Shown here piece after piece: positions 25,218 through 33,864 of a stretch of 64,000 bases of DNA. The notes below the pieces were generated by a model. It was not told the origin of the DNA. It did not search any database and saw only the letters and a program-made list of their open reading frames with translations. The translations under genes were made by a program, and so were the position numbers. The DNA is from CANHBY01 sp046342195 (GTDB lineage Bacteria > Pseudomonadota > Gammaproteobacteria > Burkholderiales > Burkholderiaceae_C): positions 1 through 64,000 of the forward strand of contig JBKDQE010000061.1 of assembly GCA_046342195.1 (NCBI GenBank), given 5' to 3'. Each line of letters starts with the position of its first letter. Within the stretch, counting starts at the first letter, position 1.

Positions 25218-25817
25218 TCAAAGGCTCCCCTTGGTGGATGGAATCACGCTGGCAGCGCGAGGGTCGATTTCCACGGCCTGGCGCAGGGCTCGGGCGAAAG
25301 CCTTGAAAATAGTTTCGCACTGATGGTGGGCGTTATGGCCACGGAGGTTGTCAATGTGCAAGGTCACCCCGGCATGGTTCACAAAGCCCTGAAAAAACTC
25401 ATAAACCAGTTGGGTATCCAGTTGCCCAATGGCGCCCGCGGTGAAATTCACATGCATGTGCAAGCCTGGCCGCCCGGAAAAATCAATGACCACCCTCGAT
25501 AAAGCTTCGTCCAAGGGCACGTAGGCGTGCCCATAACGCCGCAAACCCCGTTTGTCACCCACGGCCACAGCCATGGCTTGGCCCAGTGTGATGCCAATAT
25601 CTTCTACGGTATGATGGCCGTCAATGTGTAAATCACCCTGGGCCTCAATGGTCAGGTCGATCAGGCCATGCCGCGCGATTTGATCAAGCATGTGGTCGAG
25701 GAAGCCAATACCGGTTTGAAGGTTGGACTGCCCTGAGCCATCCAGGTGAAGGCACACACGAATTTGGGTTTCAGCCGTTTGGCGGCTGATGTCGGCTTGG
25801 CGAGTGGGGGTGATCAC
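25218..25817 (-). CDS. hisB: Imidazoleglycerol-phosphate dehydratase
   Basis: A 199-aa monofunctional dehydratase without the HAD phosphatase domain fused in enterobacteria. Metal-binding motifs FLDHMLDQIARHG, DGHHTVEDIG and GHNAHHQCETIFKAFARAL are all present. The ATG overlaps the hisC stop (ATGA). Histidinol-phosphate phosphatase must be encoded elsewhere. Confidence 0.97.
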   Translation of the reverse strand: MITPTRQADISRQTAETQIRVCLHLDGSGQSNLQTGIGFLDHMLDQIARHGLIDLTIEAQGDLHIDGHHTVEDIGITLGQAMAVAVGDKRGLRRYGHAYVPLDEALSRVVIDFSGRPGLHMHVNFTAGAIGQLDTQLVYEFFQGFVNHAGVTLHIDNLRGHNAHHQCETIFKAFARALRQAVEIDPRAASVIPSTKGSL

Positions 25818-26887
25818 AGCAGATCTTTCAAGGCGGAAATCAGGCAGTCGTTTTCGTGGGGGGTTCCCACGGTCAAGCGCAAACAGTGAGCCAGCAAAGG
25901 GTGCTGGTGCGATACATTTTTCACTAAAACCCCACGAGATTGAAGGCCTGCAAAAGCGGCGGGCGCATCGGGCATTTGCACCAGAATCATATTGGCTTCG
26001 CTGGGAAAAGGTTTCAAGCCCATCGCCTGCAAGGCCGCTGCGAGGCGGCTTCGCTCTTGACAGATAACTTGAGCCTGATGGGCAAACTCATCGGCATACT
26101 CAAGGGCAAACAAAGCGGCCTCGGCATTGAGAGCGCTGATGTTATAAGGGGGGCGAACTTTGTCAATTTGATCGATCCAGGCTTGCGGCCCCATCAAGTA
26201 ACCCAGCCGCACTCCGGCCAGACCAAACTTGCTCAAGGTTCGCATGACCAAGACATGGCCATACTGACGAGCCAGGCTGAGGTGATTGCGCGAGGCAAAG
26301 GGCTGGTAGGCTTCGTCCAGCACCACCAAGCCCGGAGCGGCCTCAATGATGCGCTGGATGGCGGGCAGATCAAAAAGATTGGCCGTGGGGTTGTTGGGGC
26401 AAGCCAGATAAATCATGGCTGGTTGATGCTGCTCAATGGCGGCCAGCAAAGCGGGTTCGTCGAGATCAAAAGCCGAGGTCAGGGAAACACCCAGGAATTC
26501 AAGCCCCTGCAAGCGTGCAGACACTTCATACATCACGAAACAAGGCTCCGGCGACAACACCTTGGCCCCAGGCCGAGCGCAAGCCAGGCTCAGCAAAGTG
26601 ATCAGCTCGTCAGAGCCATTGCCCAAAATCAGGCCAAATTCTTTGGGTAGACCCGCCTGATGGGCCAAAGCAGCACGTAGATCGTCGATGCGCGCCCCAG
26701 GGTAACGGTTGAGGGGCAGGCGCCCCAGGCGCTTGCCCAGTTCTTCTTGTAAGGCCGTTGGCAACACAAAGGGGTTTTCCATGGCATCAAGCTTGATGAG
26801 GCCCGCACTTGGCTGCACGGCATAAGCTTGCATGGCCTGCACCTCGGGGCGAATCAAGCGATGCACTCTGGAAGGCAATTCGCTCAT
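25814..26887 (-). CDS. hisC: Histidinol-phosphate aminotransferase
   Basis: A 357-aa PLP-dependent fold-type I aminotransferase. Key blocks are LDAMENPF, LILGNGSDELI, YLACPNNPTANLF, LDEAYQPF and the PLP lysine in MRTLSKFGLAGVRLGYLMG. It overlaps hisD and hisB by 4 bp at each end, so this part of the operon is tightly coupled. Confidence 0.96.
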   Translation of the reverse strand: MSELPSRVHRLIRPEVQAMQAYAVQPSAGLIKLDAMENPFVLPTALQEELGKRLGRLPLNRYPGARIDDLRAALAHQAGLPKEFGLILGNGSDELITLLSLACARPGAKVLSPEPCFVMYEVSARLQGLEFLGVSLTSAFDLDEPALLAAIEQHQPAMIYLACPNNPTANLFDLPAIQRIIEAAPGLVVLDEAYQPFASRNHLSLARQYGHVLVMRTLSKFGLAGVRLGYLMGPQAWIDQIDKVRPPYNISALNAEAALFALEYADEFAHQAQVICQERSRLAAALQAMGLKPFPSEANMILVQMPDAPAAFAGLQSRGVLVKNVSHQHPLLAHCLRLTVGTPHENDCLISALKDLL

Positions 26888-28209
26888 GAGGGGTCCTTGG
26901 GACGAAGGCGTAACAGGGCGGCTTGAGCATGGGCCTGCAAACCCTCGCCGAAGGCCAATTCTGAGGCTGTGACACCTAAAGCCCGGGCCCCTGACTCACT
27001 GACTTCAATCAGGCTGCTGCGTTTTTGAAAATCATAGACACCCAGCGGTGAGCTGAAACGCGCGGTTCCCGAGGTGGGGAGAACGTGATTGGGCCCGGCG
27101 CAATAATCTCCCAGGCTTTCACTGGTGTACGCCCCCAGAAAAATAGCCCCGGCGTGCTTGAGTAAAGGCTCCCATCGGTGGGGTTCTTGCGAGCTGACTT
27201 CCAGATGCTCTGGTGCAATTCGATTGCTGATCAGGCAGGCTTCGTCCATGCTGCGGGTGTGAATCAGGGCGCCGCGGCCTTCCAGCGAGGCACGAATGAC
27301 TTCCCTGCGCGGCATGTTCGGCAACAGGCGGTCGATGGCATTTTTCACGGCAGTGATGTAATCGGCATTTGGGCTGAGGAGAATACTTTGGGCCAGTTCA
27401 TCGTGCTCGGCCTGGCTGAAGAGATCCATCGCCACCCATTCTGCCGGGGTTGAGCCGTCTGCCAGCACGAGAATTTCACTCGGGCCGGCGATCATGTCGA
27501 TGCCCACCTGGCCGAACACCCGACGCTTGGCGCTGGCCACATAAGCATTGCCGGGCCCAGTGATTTTATCTACTGCGGGAATGGTGGCCGTGCCGTAAGC
27601 CAGGGCCGCAATCGCCTGAGCCCCCCCGAGGGTCAACACGCGGTCGACCTTGCAAACCGCCGCCGCTGCCAGCACCAAAGCATTGCGCTCACCCCGGGGC
27701 GTGGGCACCACCATGATGACTTCCCCCACCCCCGCCACCTTGGCCGGCAGAACGTTCATCAAGACGCTGCTGGGGTAGGCGGCTTTACCCCCCGGCACAT
27801 ACACGCCTACACGGTCAATTGGCGTCACTTTTTGGCCAAGGAGCGAGCCGTCTTCGTCTCGATACGACCAGGATTGACCGCAAACCTCCCACTGACGCTC
27901 ATGGTACCGACGCACACGGTGTGCCGCCTGATGCAAGGCCTCGCGCTGCGCCAAGGGGAGGTCTATCAGGGCCTTTTCGCAGACAGAGTGTGAAATTTCC
28001 AAATCAGAAACCTGCGTGACACTCAAGCCGTCAAAGCGTTGGGTGTATTCAAGCAAAGCGGCGTCACCGCGGGTTCGAACATCGGCAAGAATCTCGGCCA
28101 CGCGGGCTTCAATGGCTTGGTGGGTGTCTGCAGATCCGCGCAACAATTGTTGCAACTGAATTTCAAAATCAGGCTGAGCAGTGCTGAGTTGGCGAATTTG
28201 CGGGCTCAT
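26884..28209 (-). CDS. hisD: Histidinol dehydrogenase
   Basis: A 441-aa zinc enzyme oxidising histidinol to histidine with two NAD+. The start at 28209 (MSPQIRQLSTAQPDF) is preferred to an earlier one that overlaps hisG. Characteristic sequences are GVYVPGGKAAYPSSVLMNVLPAKVAGV, GGAQAIAALAYGT, KITGPGNAYVASAKR, GPSEILVLADG and the active-site Glu/His region RIAPEHLEV. DYCAGPNHVLPTSGTAR is close to the C-terminus. Length is in the family range. Confidence 0.96.
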   Translation of the reverse strand: MSPQIRQLSTAQPDFEIQLQQLLRGSADTHQAIEARVAEILADVRTRGDAALLEYTQRFDGLSVTQVSDLEISHSVCEKALIDLPLAQREALHQAAHRVRRYHERQWEVCGQSWSYRDEDGSLLGQKVTPIDRVGVYVPGGKAAYPSSVLMNVLPAKVAGVGEVIMVVPTPRGERNALVLAAAAVCKVDRVLTLGGAQAIAALAYGTATIPAVDKITGPGNAYVASAKRRVFGQVGIDMIAGPSEILVLADGSTPAEWVAMDLFSQAEHDELAQSILLSPNADYITAVKNAIDRLLPNMPRREVIRASLEGRGALIHTRSMDEACLISNRIAPEHLEVSSQEPHRWEPLLKHAGAIFLGAYTSESLGDYCAGPNHVLPTSGTARFSSPLGVYDFQKRSSLIEVSESGARALGVTASELAFGEGLQAHAQAALLRLRPKDPS

Positions 28210-28219
28210 TATGGTGCAA

Positions 28220-28876
28220 TCAGGAGTCAGACAAAGGGGACACCGCACGCGCAAAACTGTCGATGATGGGGCGCAGCACCTCTCGCTTCAGTTTCAACGA
28301 TGCCTGGTTCACCACCAAACGTGAAGAAATGGGCATGATCTGTTCAACCTCAAGCAAATCATTGGCCCTGAGCGTGTGGCCGCTGGAAACAAGATCAACG
28401 ATCGCATCAGCCAAGCCAGTGAGAGGCGCCAGCTCCATGGAGCCATAGAGTTTAATCAAATCGACGTGGACTCCTTTGGTGGCAAAGTGCTCGCGGGCGA
28501 TTCGGGTGTACTTGGTGGCAACCCGAATGCGGGAGCCTTGGCGAACGGCCGTAGCATAATCGAAACAAGCCCGGGCTGCCACGCTCATACGGCAGATCGC
28601 AATACGCAAATCGAGAGGCTGATACAAGCCGGCTCCGCCATGCTCGATGAGAATATCTTTGCCTGTAACGCCCAAATCAGCCCCACCATACTGCACATAA
28701 GTAGGGACATCGGCGGCACGAACCAGCACCACCCTCACTTGCGGGTGGCTGGTTGGCAGAATCAACTTGCGTGAAGCCTCAGGGTCTTCCGTGACCTCAA
28801 TGCCTGCGGCCTTGAGCAAGGGAAGGGTTTCATCAAAAATTCGCCCCTTCGAGAGTGCCAGGGTCAGGGTCATCAT
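28220..28876 (-). CDS. hisG: ATP phosphoribosyltransferase, short form
   Basis: A 218-aa catalytic subunit for the first step of histidine synthesis. It starts with two adjacent Met codons then TLALSKGRIFDETLPLL. DVPTYVQYGGADLGVTGKD and ITDLVSSGHTL-like AIVDLVSSGHTLRAN are typical. At this length the regulatory ACT-like domain is missing, so the enzyme should need a HisZ partner, which is not in this window. The start overlaps the murA stop codon. Confidence 0.95.
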   Translation of the reverse strand: MMTLTLALSKGRIFDETLPLLKAAGIEVTEDPEASRKLILPTSHPQVRVVLVRAADVPTYVQYGGADLGVTGKDILIEHGGAGLYQPLDLRIAICRMSVAARACFDYATAVRQGSRIRVATKYTRIAREHFATKGVHVDLIKLYGSMELAPLTGLADAIVDLVSSGHTLRANDLLEVEQIMPISSRLVVNQASLKLKREVLRPIIDSFARAVSPLSDS

Positions 28877-30144
28877 GTCACCCGCTCGATGTCTGCTCCC
28901 ATGCCGCGCAGCTTGGTTTCCATGTGCTCATAGCCACGATCAAGGTGATAAATGCGATCTACGAGAGTTTCCCCGTCGGCCACCAAGCCGGCAATCACCA
29001 AACTGGCTGAAGCACGCAGATCAGTGGCCATCACCACTGCTCCGGAGAGTTTGTCTACCCCTTGCACCACCGCAGTATGGCCATCAACCTCGATTCGGGC
29101 CCCCAAACGCAGCAGTTCATTGACGTGCATGAAGCGGTTCTCAAAAATGGTTTCAGTGATTTTGGACACCCCATGAGCCACACAATTAACCGCCATCAAC
29201 TGGGCCTGCATGTCTGTGGGAAAAGCAGGGTACTCGCTGGTGCGAAAGCTGATGGCAGCCAAAGGGCCTGAACGCTGGATGCGAATGGTATTTGCATCCA
29301 CATCAATGGAAGCGCCGGCTTCGCGTAATTTTTCGATGACGGCGTCAAGGTGATCTGCGCAAGCGTGTTTCAGCCGCACATCGCCCCCGGCGGCCGTGAC
29401 GGCACAAAGGAAGGTGCCCGACTCAATTCGGTCGGGCATGATGCGATGCGGAGTGGAGGCCTCCAGCCCATGAAGGCGATTCACGCCTTGAATTCGAACC
29501 CGGCGGGTGCCATGCCCCTCAATTTGGGCCCCCATGCGAATGAGCATTTCGGCCAAATCGACAATTTCAGGTTCTTGAGCCGCGTTTTCAAGCACGGTTT
29601 CGCCTTGAGCCAAGGTGGCGGCCATCATCAGGTTTTCGGTTCCGGTGACGGTGACCATGTCGGTTGTAATACGAGCCCCATGCAAATGAGACGCTTTGGC
29701 AATGATGTCGCCATGCTCGATCACGATGTCTGCACCCATGGCCTGCAAGCCTTTGATGTGTTGATCGACGGGGCGAGAGCCAATGGCACAACCCCCTGGC
29801 AGCGACACCCTGGCGTGACCAAACCGCGCCAGCAAAGGCCCCAGCACCAAAATCGAGGCTCGCATGGTCTTGACCAAGTCATAGGGGGCTTGAGGGGCCG
29901 TCACCTCACGAGCACACAGGGTCAGCTGGTGTGAATCAAGGTGGCTGAATTGTGCCGACACACCCATATGGCTCAACAAGCCGATCATGGTGCGAACGTC
30001 TTGCAGCTGTGGCACATTGGACAGTGTGACCTCTTCGGGCGTTAAAAGGGCCGCGCACAATTCAGGCAAAGCCGCATTCTTGGCTCCCGAGATCAATACT
30101 TCACCATGCAATGCACGGCCACCGCGAATCAAAAGTTTGTCCAT
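28873..30144 (-). CDS. murA: UDP-N-acetylglucosamine 1-carboxyvinyltransferase
   Basis: A 423-aa enzyme for the first committed step of peptidoglycan synthesis. N-terminal GGRALHGEVLISGAKNAALP carries the catalytic-site Lys. LPGGCAIGSRPVDQHIKGL holds the cysteine loop (GGCAIG), the target of fosfomycin, with Cys retained. C-terminal FPTDMQAQLMAVNCVA and RASASLVIAGLVADG are typical. It sits between bolA and hisG, a common betaproteobacterial arrangement. Confidence 0.97.
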   Translation of the reverse strand: MDKLLIRGGRALHGEVLISGAKNAALPELCAALLTPEEVTLSNVPQLQDVRTMIGLLSHMGVSAQFSHLDSHQLTLCAREVTAPQAPYDLVKTMRASILVLGPLLARFGHARVSLPGGCAIGSRPVDQHIKGLQAMGADIVIEHGDIIAKASHLHGARITTDMVTVTGTENLMMAATLAQGETVLENAAQEPEIVDLAEMLIRMGAQIEGHGTRRVRIQGVNRLHGLEASTPHRIMPDRIESGTFLCAVTAAGGDVRLKHACADHLDAVIEKLREAGASIDVDANTIRIQRSGPLAAISFRTSEYPAFPTDMQAQLMAVNCVAHGVSKITETIFENRFMHVNELLRLGARIEVDGHTAVVQGVDKLSGAVVMATDLRASASLVIAGLVADGETLVDRIYHLDRGYEHMETKLRGMGADIERVT

Positions 30145-30220
30145 GGAAAATACGCCACACTTGGCAGCGCCACAGGGCAGATGAGGTCAGCCGGCGTGCA
30201 AGTGTTCAATGGCAAAAGAG

Positions 30221-30469
30221 TCAGTGGGGGGAGGCCGACCATTCGGCAGGAGTCAAGGTTTTCATCGAAAGCGCATGAATTTGCTCGCGCATTCTATCGC
30301 CCAGAGCCTGATAAACAAGCTGATGCCGACCCACACGGCTGACCCCTTCAAATTGAGACGACACAATCGTCGCGAAAAAATGACGGCCGTCTCCCTCAAC
30401 GTGCAGATGGTGGCAGGGCAAGCCTTGGGCGATATAGCACTGAACTTGGGCGGGACTGGGGTTTTCCAT
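30221..30469 (-). CDS. BolA/IbaG family protein
   Basis: An 82-aa protein of the BolA family. Starting at 30469 (MENPSPAQVQCYIAQGLP) gives the short IbaG-type length. The core HHLHVEGDGRHFFATIVSSQFEGVSRVGRHQLVYQALGDRM, followed by HALSMKTLTPAEW, is the classic alpha/beta BolA fold. The conserved His (RHQ) is the one that binds Fe-S clusters with monothiol glutaredoxins. The position ahead of murA matches E. coli ibaG-murA. Confidence 0.92.
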   Translation of the reverse strand: MENPSPAQVQCYIAQGLPCHHLHVEGDGRHFFATIVSSQFEGVSRVGRHQLVYQALGDRMREQIHALSMKTLTPAEWSASPH

Positions 30470-31134
30470 ACTCAGGACACACTGAAAGGGCACTGGTGAT
30501 TGTAATCGCCCTGAAAAACTCCCTACCCATGATCAAGCCGGCGCTCATGGAAAACGGTCGTTTAAACAGAAACACATGAGCTTGTAAGGCTGTAAAAGCG
30601 CGCTGGCCCCTCCACGATCCAGAGGGTTTGGCACCATGCGTGGGGCCGCCCCCCCCTGAAATAGGGGTGACACAATGGCTGCACCCAACCATAAAATGGT
30701 AAAAAATCACGTTTTCAAGCGGTGCCATCATCCAAGCTGAGGTATCACTTCGTTGGTTTATCGTGCCCTTCCATGGTGAAAGCCCTCCCATAAACAAAAA
30801 TTGTGTTTTGTGATTTCAGGCCTCACACCCCTGACAGTGTGGCCTCAGAGCATGAGAGCAAAAGCCTTTAAGGTGTTGAAAGGTTTTGAATGGATGGGTT
30901 TGTTTCAGAACATTGTTCGTGGCTTACTCCGGCTTGGGCTGTTCATTTACCCACACAGGCCATTCGGGCCCCGCCGCCACTAAGTACACCGCTCACTTAC
31001 TTCCTTAATATAAACCCATGCAAAAAATATACAGACTAGTCCTTGGTTTTTGCATTTTATGATTTTTTAAACCAAAGAAAGGATAGGCAAAAAACCATTT
31101 AAAAAACTATTCAATGCAAGCACAAAAGTGTTGA
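30470..31134. other. Long intergenic region with a shift to AT-rich sequence
   Basis: No convincing gene is seen in about 660 bp. Short open frames on both strands lack ribosome-binding sites and family-like composition. From about 31000 the base composition becomes strongly AT-rich, and this continues into the next gene, marking an accessory boundary. ATTCAA and TTGAAT flank 31112-31137 as a short dyad just before that gene. The bolA promoter should be at the left edge. Confidence 0.5.
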
Positions 31135-32637
31135 ATGATTTTTCTGATGGAAGTTGCTGATTTAATGATTATGGTTACGATGTCCCTTGCTCCATCTCAG
31201 AAAATTAATAATAATCAACCAATTACAGCAAATATAGGAAAATTGGATTTTGCATATAGTGGATCTGATTTAACACCTCAAGGTGTTTCTGACTTAAAAA
31301 AACTGGCTCAATTTTTAAAGAATAATCCTTCAGCGAAATTAACCTTAACCGGAGGTTATGCGCCTGGCGGCGGTCTTGAAAAAAATCAACAATTGGCAAA
31401 AAAACGCGCAAAAGTGGTTCAAAATCAACTTTTGACAATGGGCGTTCAGTCATCAAAAATAGTAATATCAAGCCAAACTAGGCAATTCAAAGTGGCTTCT
31501 GTAGGGTATAAAATTGAAGGTGGCACGCCGGCAGTTCAGCCTAATAAGTCACAACAGAAATTGACAAATAATAATCAGATATTTATTGATAATTCTCAGG
31601 GTGTCCCGTCTAGATTTGGTTTAAACTATCAAGATAAAAATAATCCTATTTACATTAATGCCGCAGTTAGCAGGGTTTTATGGGAATCTTTAAAGTATAT
31701 GCCAGCAGAAACAGCTCAGCAATATGGGAAACTTTTGACTGATCCAACAACTTATGTGGGTATAGCGGCTCTGATGGGTATTACGGCTGCTCTGGGCCTG
31801 ATTCCAGAACCAGCTCTCTCTAAAGCTGCACTTGCTGCATTCTATGGTTCTTTGGGTATTGCATCTTTCGCTGTAGGGCTTCACGAGGCATCCCAAGTTA
31901 TAGAACGGGTCGGATTGGCGAACAATGATCAAGACATAGACAAACTAGCTAAACAATTCGCGGCAATAATGGGCCCTACGACTGTGAATGCGTTGATTGC
32001 AGTGGCCGGTGTGGTTAAAGTTCCTAAAATACATGCATGGATGAAATCATTACCAAATGGTATTAATTTGCCGGGTTGGGTTAAAGGATTGAATTTTTCT
32101 AATATTAAATTTCCTAATATTAAAGTTCCTACTATTAAAGTTCCTAAATTTACCAATCCATTTAAAAAACAAACCGGCCCCACAGGCCCCACAACCCGCA
32201 CCACAACCGGCCCCACAACGGCACCACAACCCGGCACCACAACCGGCCCCACAACGGCACCACAACCCGGCACCACAACCGGCCCCACAACGGCACCACA
32301 ACCCGGCACCACAACCGGCCCCACAACGGCACCACAACCCGGCACCACAACCGGCACCATAGTCACGCCTGTTCGGAAGGGCCACCAATCACCAGATCCA
32401 ACCCGCACCATAGTCACGCCTGCTGGGAAGGGCCACCAATCAGCAGATCCAAACCGCACCATAGTCACGCCTGCTGGGCAGGGCCACCAATCAGCAGATC
32501 CAACCCGCACCATAGTCACGCCTGCTGGGAAGGGCCACCAATCAGCAGATCCAAACCGCACCATAGTCACGCCTGCTGGGCAGGGCCACCAATCAGCAGA
32601 TCCAAACCGCATCATAGTCACGCCTGCTGCTCAGTAG
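31135..32637 (+). CDS. OmpA-like protein with hydrophobic core and C-terminal tandem repeats
   Basis: A 500-aa protein, strongly AT-rich in its first two thirds. Residues about 37-125 resemble an OmpA/MotB peptidoglycan-binding domain (DLTPQGVSDLKKLAQFLKN, LTLTGGYAPGGGLEKNQQLA, KKRAKVVQNQLL). Next comes a globular part with three hydrophobic segments (about 206-222, 230-249, 280-295), reminiscent of the trunk of polymorphic-toxin proteins. A segment with repeated NIKFPNIKVP-like units follows, then four 12-residue GPTTAPQPGTTT repeats and six 17-residue IVTPAGKGHQSADPNRT repeats. No classical signal peptide or toxin domain is visible. The start is uncertain; in-frame ATGs lie at 31165, 31171 and 31180. 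Function unknown. Confidence 0.7.
   Translation: MIFLMEVADLMIMVTMSLAPSQKINNNQPITANIGKLDFAYSGSDLTPQGVSDLKKLAQFLKNNPSAKLTLTGGYAPGGGLEKNQQLAKKRAKVVQNQLLTMGVQSSKIVISSQTRQFKVASVGYKIEGGTPAVQPNKSQQKLTNNNQIFIDNSQGVPSRFGLNYQDKNNPIYINAAVSRVLWESLKYMPAETAQQYGKLLTDPTTYVGIAALMGITAALGLIPEPALSKAALAAFYGSLGIASFAVGLHEASQVIERVGLANNDQDIDKLAKQFAAIMGPTTVNALIAVAGVVKVPKIHAWMKSLPNGINLPGWVKGLNFSNIKFPNIKVPTIKVPKFTNPFKKQTGPTGPTTRTTTGPTTAPQPGTTTGPTTAPQPGTTTGPTTAPQPGTTTGPTTAPQPGTTTGTIVTPVRKGHQSPDPTRTIVTPAGKGHQSADPNRTIVTPAGQGHQSADPTRTIVTPAGKGHQSADPNRTIVTPAGQGHQSADPNRIIVTPAAQ
32209..32352 (+). repeat. Four tandem 36-bp repeats coding GPTTAPQPGTTT
   Basis: Four consecutive near-identical 36-bp units begin at 32209, 32245, 32281 and 32317. 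Each encodes a Pro/Thr-rich dodecapeptide, typical of extended or glycosylated surface stalks. The near-perfect DNA identity implies recent expansion by slippage or unequal exchange. Confidence 0.95.
32359..32637 (+). repeat. Tandem 51-bp repeats at the C-terminus
   Basis: Units start at 32359, 32410, 32461, 32512, 32563 and 32614, exactly 51 bp apart; the last is cut by the stop codon. Each encodes 17 residues (IVTPAGKGHQSADPNRT type). Variation is mostly K/Q at one position and T/N at another, in an alternating pattern. Copy number probably varies between strains. Confidence 0.95.
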
Positions 32638-32877
32638 GCCACTTCACTCACCAATTTTGAGGAATTTTGATGTGGTCATGATGAAATTTTCTTGTCACCC
32701 CCACCTACTTCTCGTCATTCCGCACATTAGTCGCTGAATCCAGCAAGTCCGTACTCAGACCCCGCCAGTCTTCACTCGCACGAAGGCTGAGGGGGCGGCC
32801 AGTGCTGGTGAATACTCAACACAACTTGGGATGATAGTGTCTGGTGTTTGGTTTCATAAGACCCCTGACATGCCCTA
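32638..32877. other. Non-coding region downstream of the repeat protein
   Basis: No gene seen. Around 32716-32745 the text GTCATTCCGCACATTAGTCG followed by CTGAATCCA loosely resembles the GTCATTCCC...GAATCCA repeat at 55113. There is no clear terminator. Confidence 0.4.
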
Positions 32878-32939
32878 GGGAACCTCTGCAAAACTTCCCG
32901 TGGATGCGATCGCCGCGAGGCGGTTTTGCAGGGCTTCCC
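32878..32939. mobile_element. TIR repeat element, short 62-bp derivative (copy 2)
   Basis: Begins GGGAACCTCTGCAAAAC and ends GGTTTTGCAGGGCTTCCC, the two ends of the element seen at 35096-35261. Nearly all the interior is missing; only the GCGATCGC core remains between the ends. It looks like an internal deletion product or a minimal hairpin form. It lies 25 bp from the end of sseA. Confidence 0.75.
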
Positions 32940-32964
32940 TGTTTATTGCCGAAATAACTGAAAC

Positions 32965-33831
32965 TTATTTGGTTATTTTTGCAAGAGCTACAGGCCGGCG
33001 CGGGTTGCTGCACCATTCGCTCCAGGACCCTGGGTAAAGACGGGAGCCATTCAGCCCGGCGATTTCCATGGCAAGAAGATTGTGGCAGGCGGTTACCCCC
33101 GAGCCACACTGATGGATCACTTCCCGGGGGGAGGTTTGACCCATCAAAAGTTGAAATTCGGCGCGCAAGGAATGGATGGGCTTGAACCAACCCTCCGGGG
33201 TGAGGTTGAGCTTGAAGTGCCTGTTCAGGGCGCCAGGAATATGACCGGGGGCCGCATCAATGGGCTCTGCCTCTCCACGGTAACGCTCAGGAGATCGTGC
33301 ATCCAGCAAAAAATGCGCAGTCGGGTTGGTTTCGAGTTCTTGCACGACCACGATGTTATGCCACTCAGCCGCAGGCGAGCTGGGCCATGGTGAGGGGGTA
33401 TTGATTTGAACAGCTTGAGTGGCCTCCAAAGTGCCCCCCATCGCCAACCAGCCTGGCAAGCCCCCATCCAGAACCGAGATTGATTCCACACCTAACTGTC
33501 GCAGCATCCACCAGGTGCGGGCGGCAAACATGCCCCCTTGGGCGTCGTAGATTACCACACTAGAATGCGGTGTGATCTCCCAGCGGGACACTGTTTTTTG
33601 CCAGGTTTTTAAATCGGGGAGGGGGTGACGGCCATTGATGCCTGTTTTGGGGCCGCAGAGGTCGCGATCTAGGTGGACATAGTGAGCACCTGGGATGTGA
33701 CCCAAGAGGTAGTCTCGTTCGCCTGCATCGGGCTCAGCCAGGTCAAATCGGGTGTCTAGCAGCACCACAGGAATCGCTTCGCGAAGAACAGTTTGTAATT
33801 GCTCAGGAGAAATAAGGGGCTGAAGCAGCAT
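32965..33831 (-). CDS. sseA: Sulfurtransferase with two rhodanese domains (SseA type)
   Basis: A 288-aa protein with tandem rhodanese domains. The N-terminal one (VVLLDTRFDL...HIPGAHYVHLDRDL) lacks the active cysteine, and the C-terminal one (FLLDARSPERYRGE...HIPGALN) carries it in HQCGSGVTACHNLLA. The CGSGVT loop points to 3-mercaptopyruvate sulfurtransferase rather than thiosulfate:cyanide sulfurtransferase (CRKGVT). It probably transfers sulfane sulfur in cysteine catabolism. Located in the cytoplasm, no signal peptide. Confidence 0.93.
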   Translation of the reverse strand: MLLQPLISPEQLQTVLREAIPVVLLDTRFDLAEPDAGERDYLLGHIPGAHYVHLDRDLCGPKTGINGRHPLPDLKTWQKTVSRWEITPHSSVVIYDAQGGMFAARTWWMLRQLGVESISVLDGGLPGWLAMGGTLEATQAVQINTPSPWPSSPAAEWHNIVVVQELETNPTAHFLLDARSPERYRGEAEPIDAAPGHIPGALNRHFKLNLTPEGWFKPIHSLRAEFQLLMGQTSPREVIHQCGSGVTACHNLLAMEIAGLNGSRLYPGSWSEWCSNPRRPVALAKITK

Positions 33832-33864
33832 GGTTTTCGCAGGGCTTTGTGGTTGAGGGAAGGG

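Noticed and set aside
30396..30797. Minus-strand frame upstream of bolA
   Set aside because: No start signal, and it overlaps the bolA 5' region in another frame.
31929..32621. Long minus-strand frames over the repeat region
   Set aside because: They are antisense products of the tandem repeats (repetitive Trp/Val/Gly runs), not genes.
32209..32637. CRISPR array
   Set aside because: The repeats are contiguous and in-frame with no unique spacers, and they code for a Pro/Thr-rich tail.
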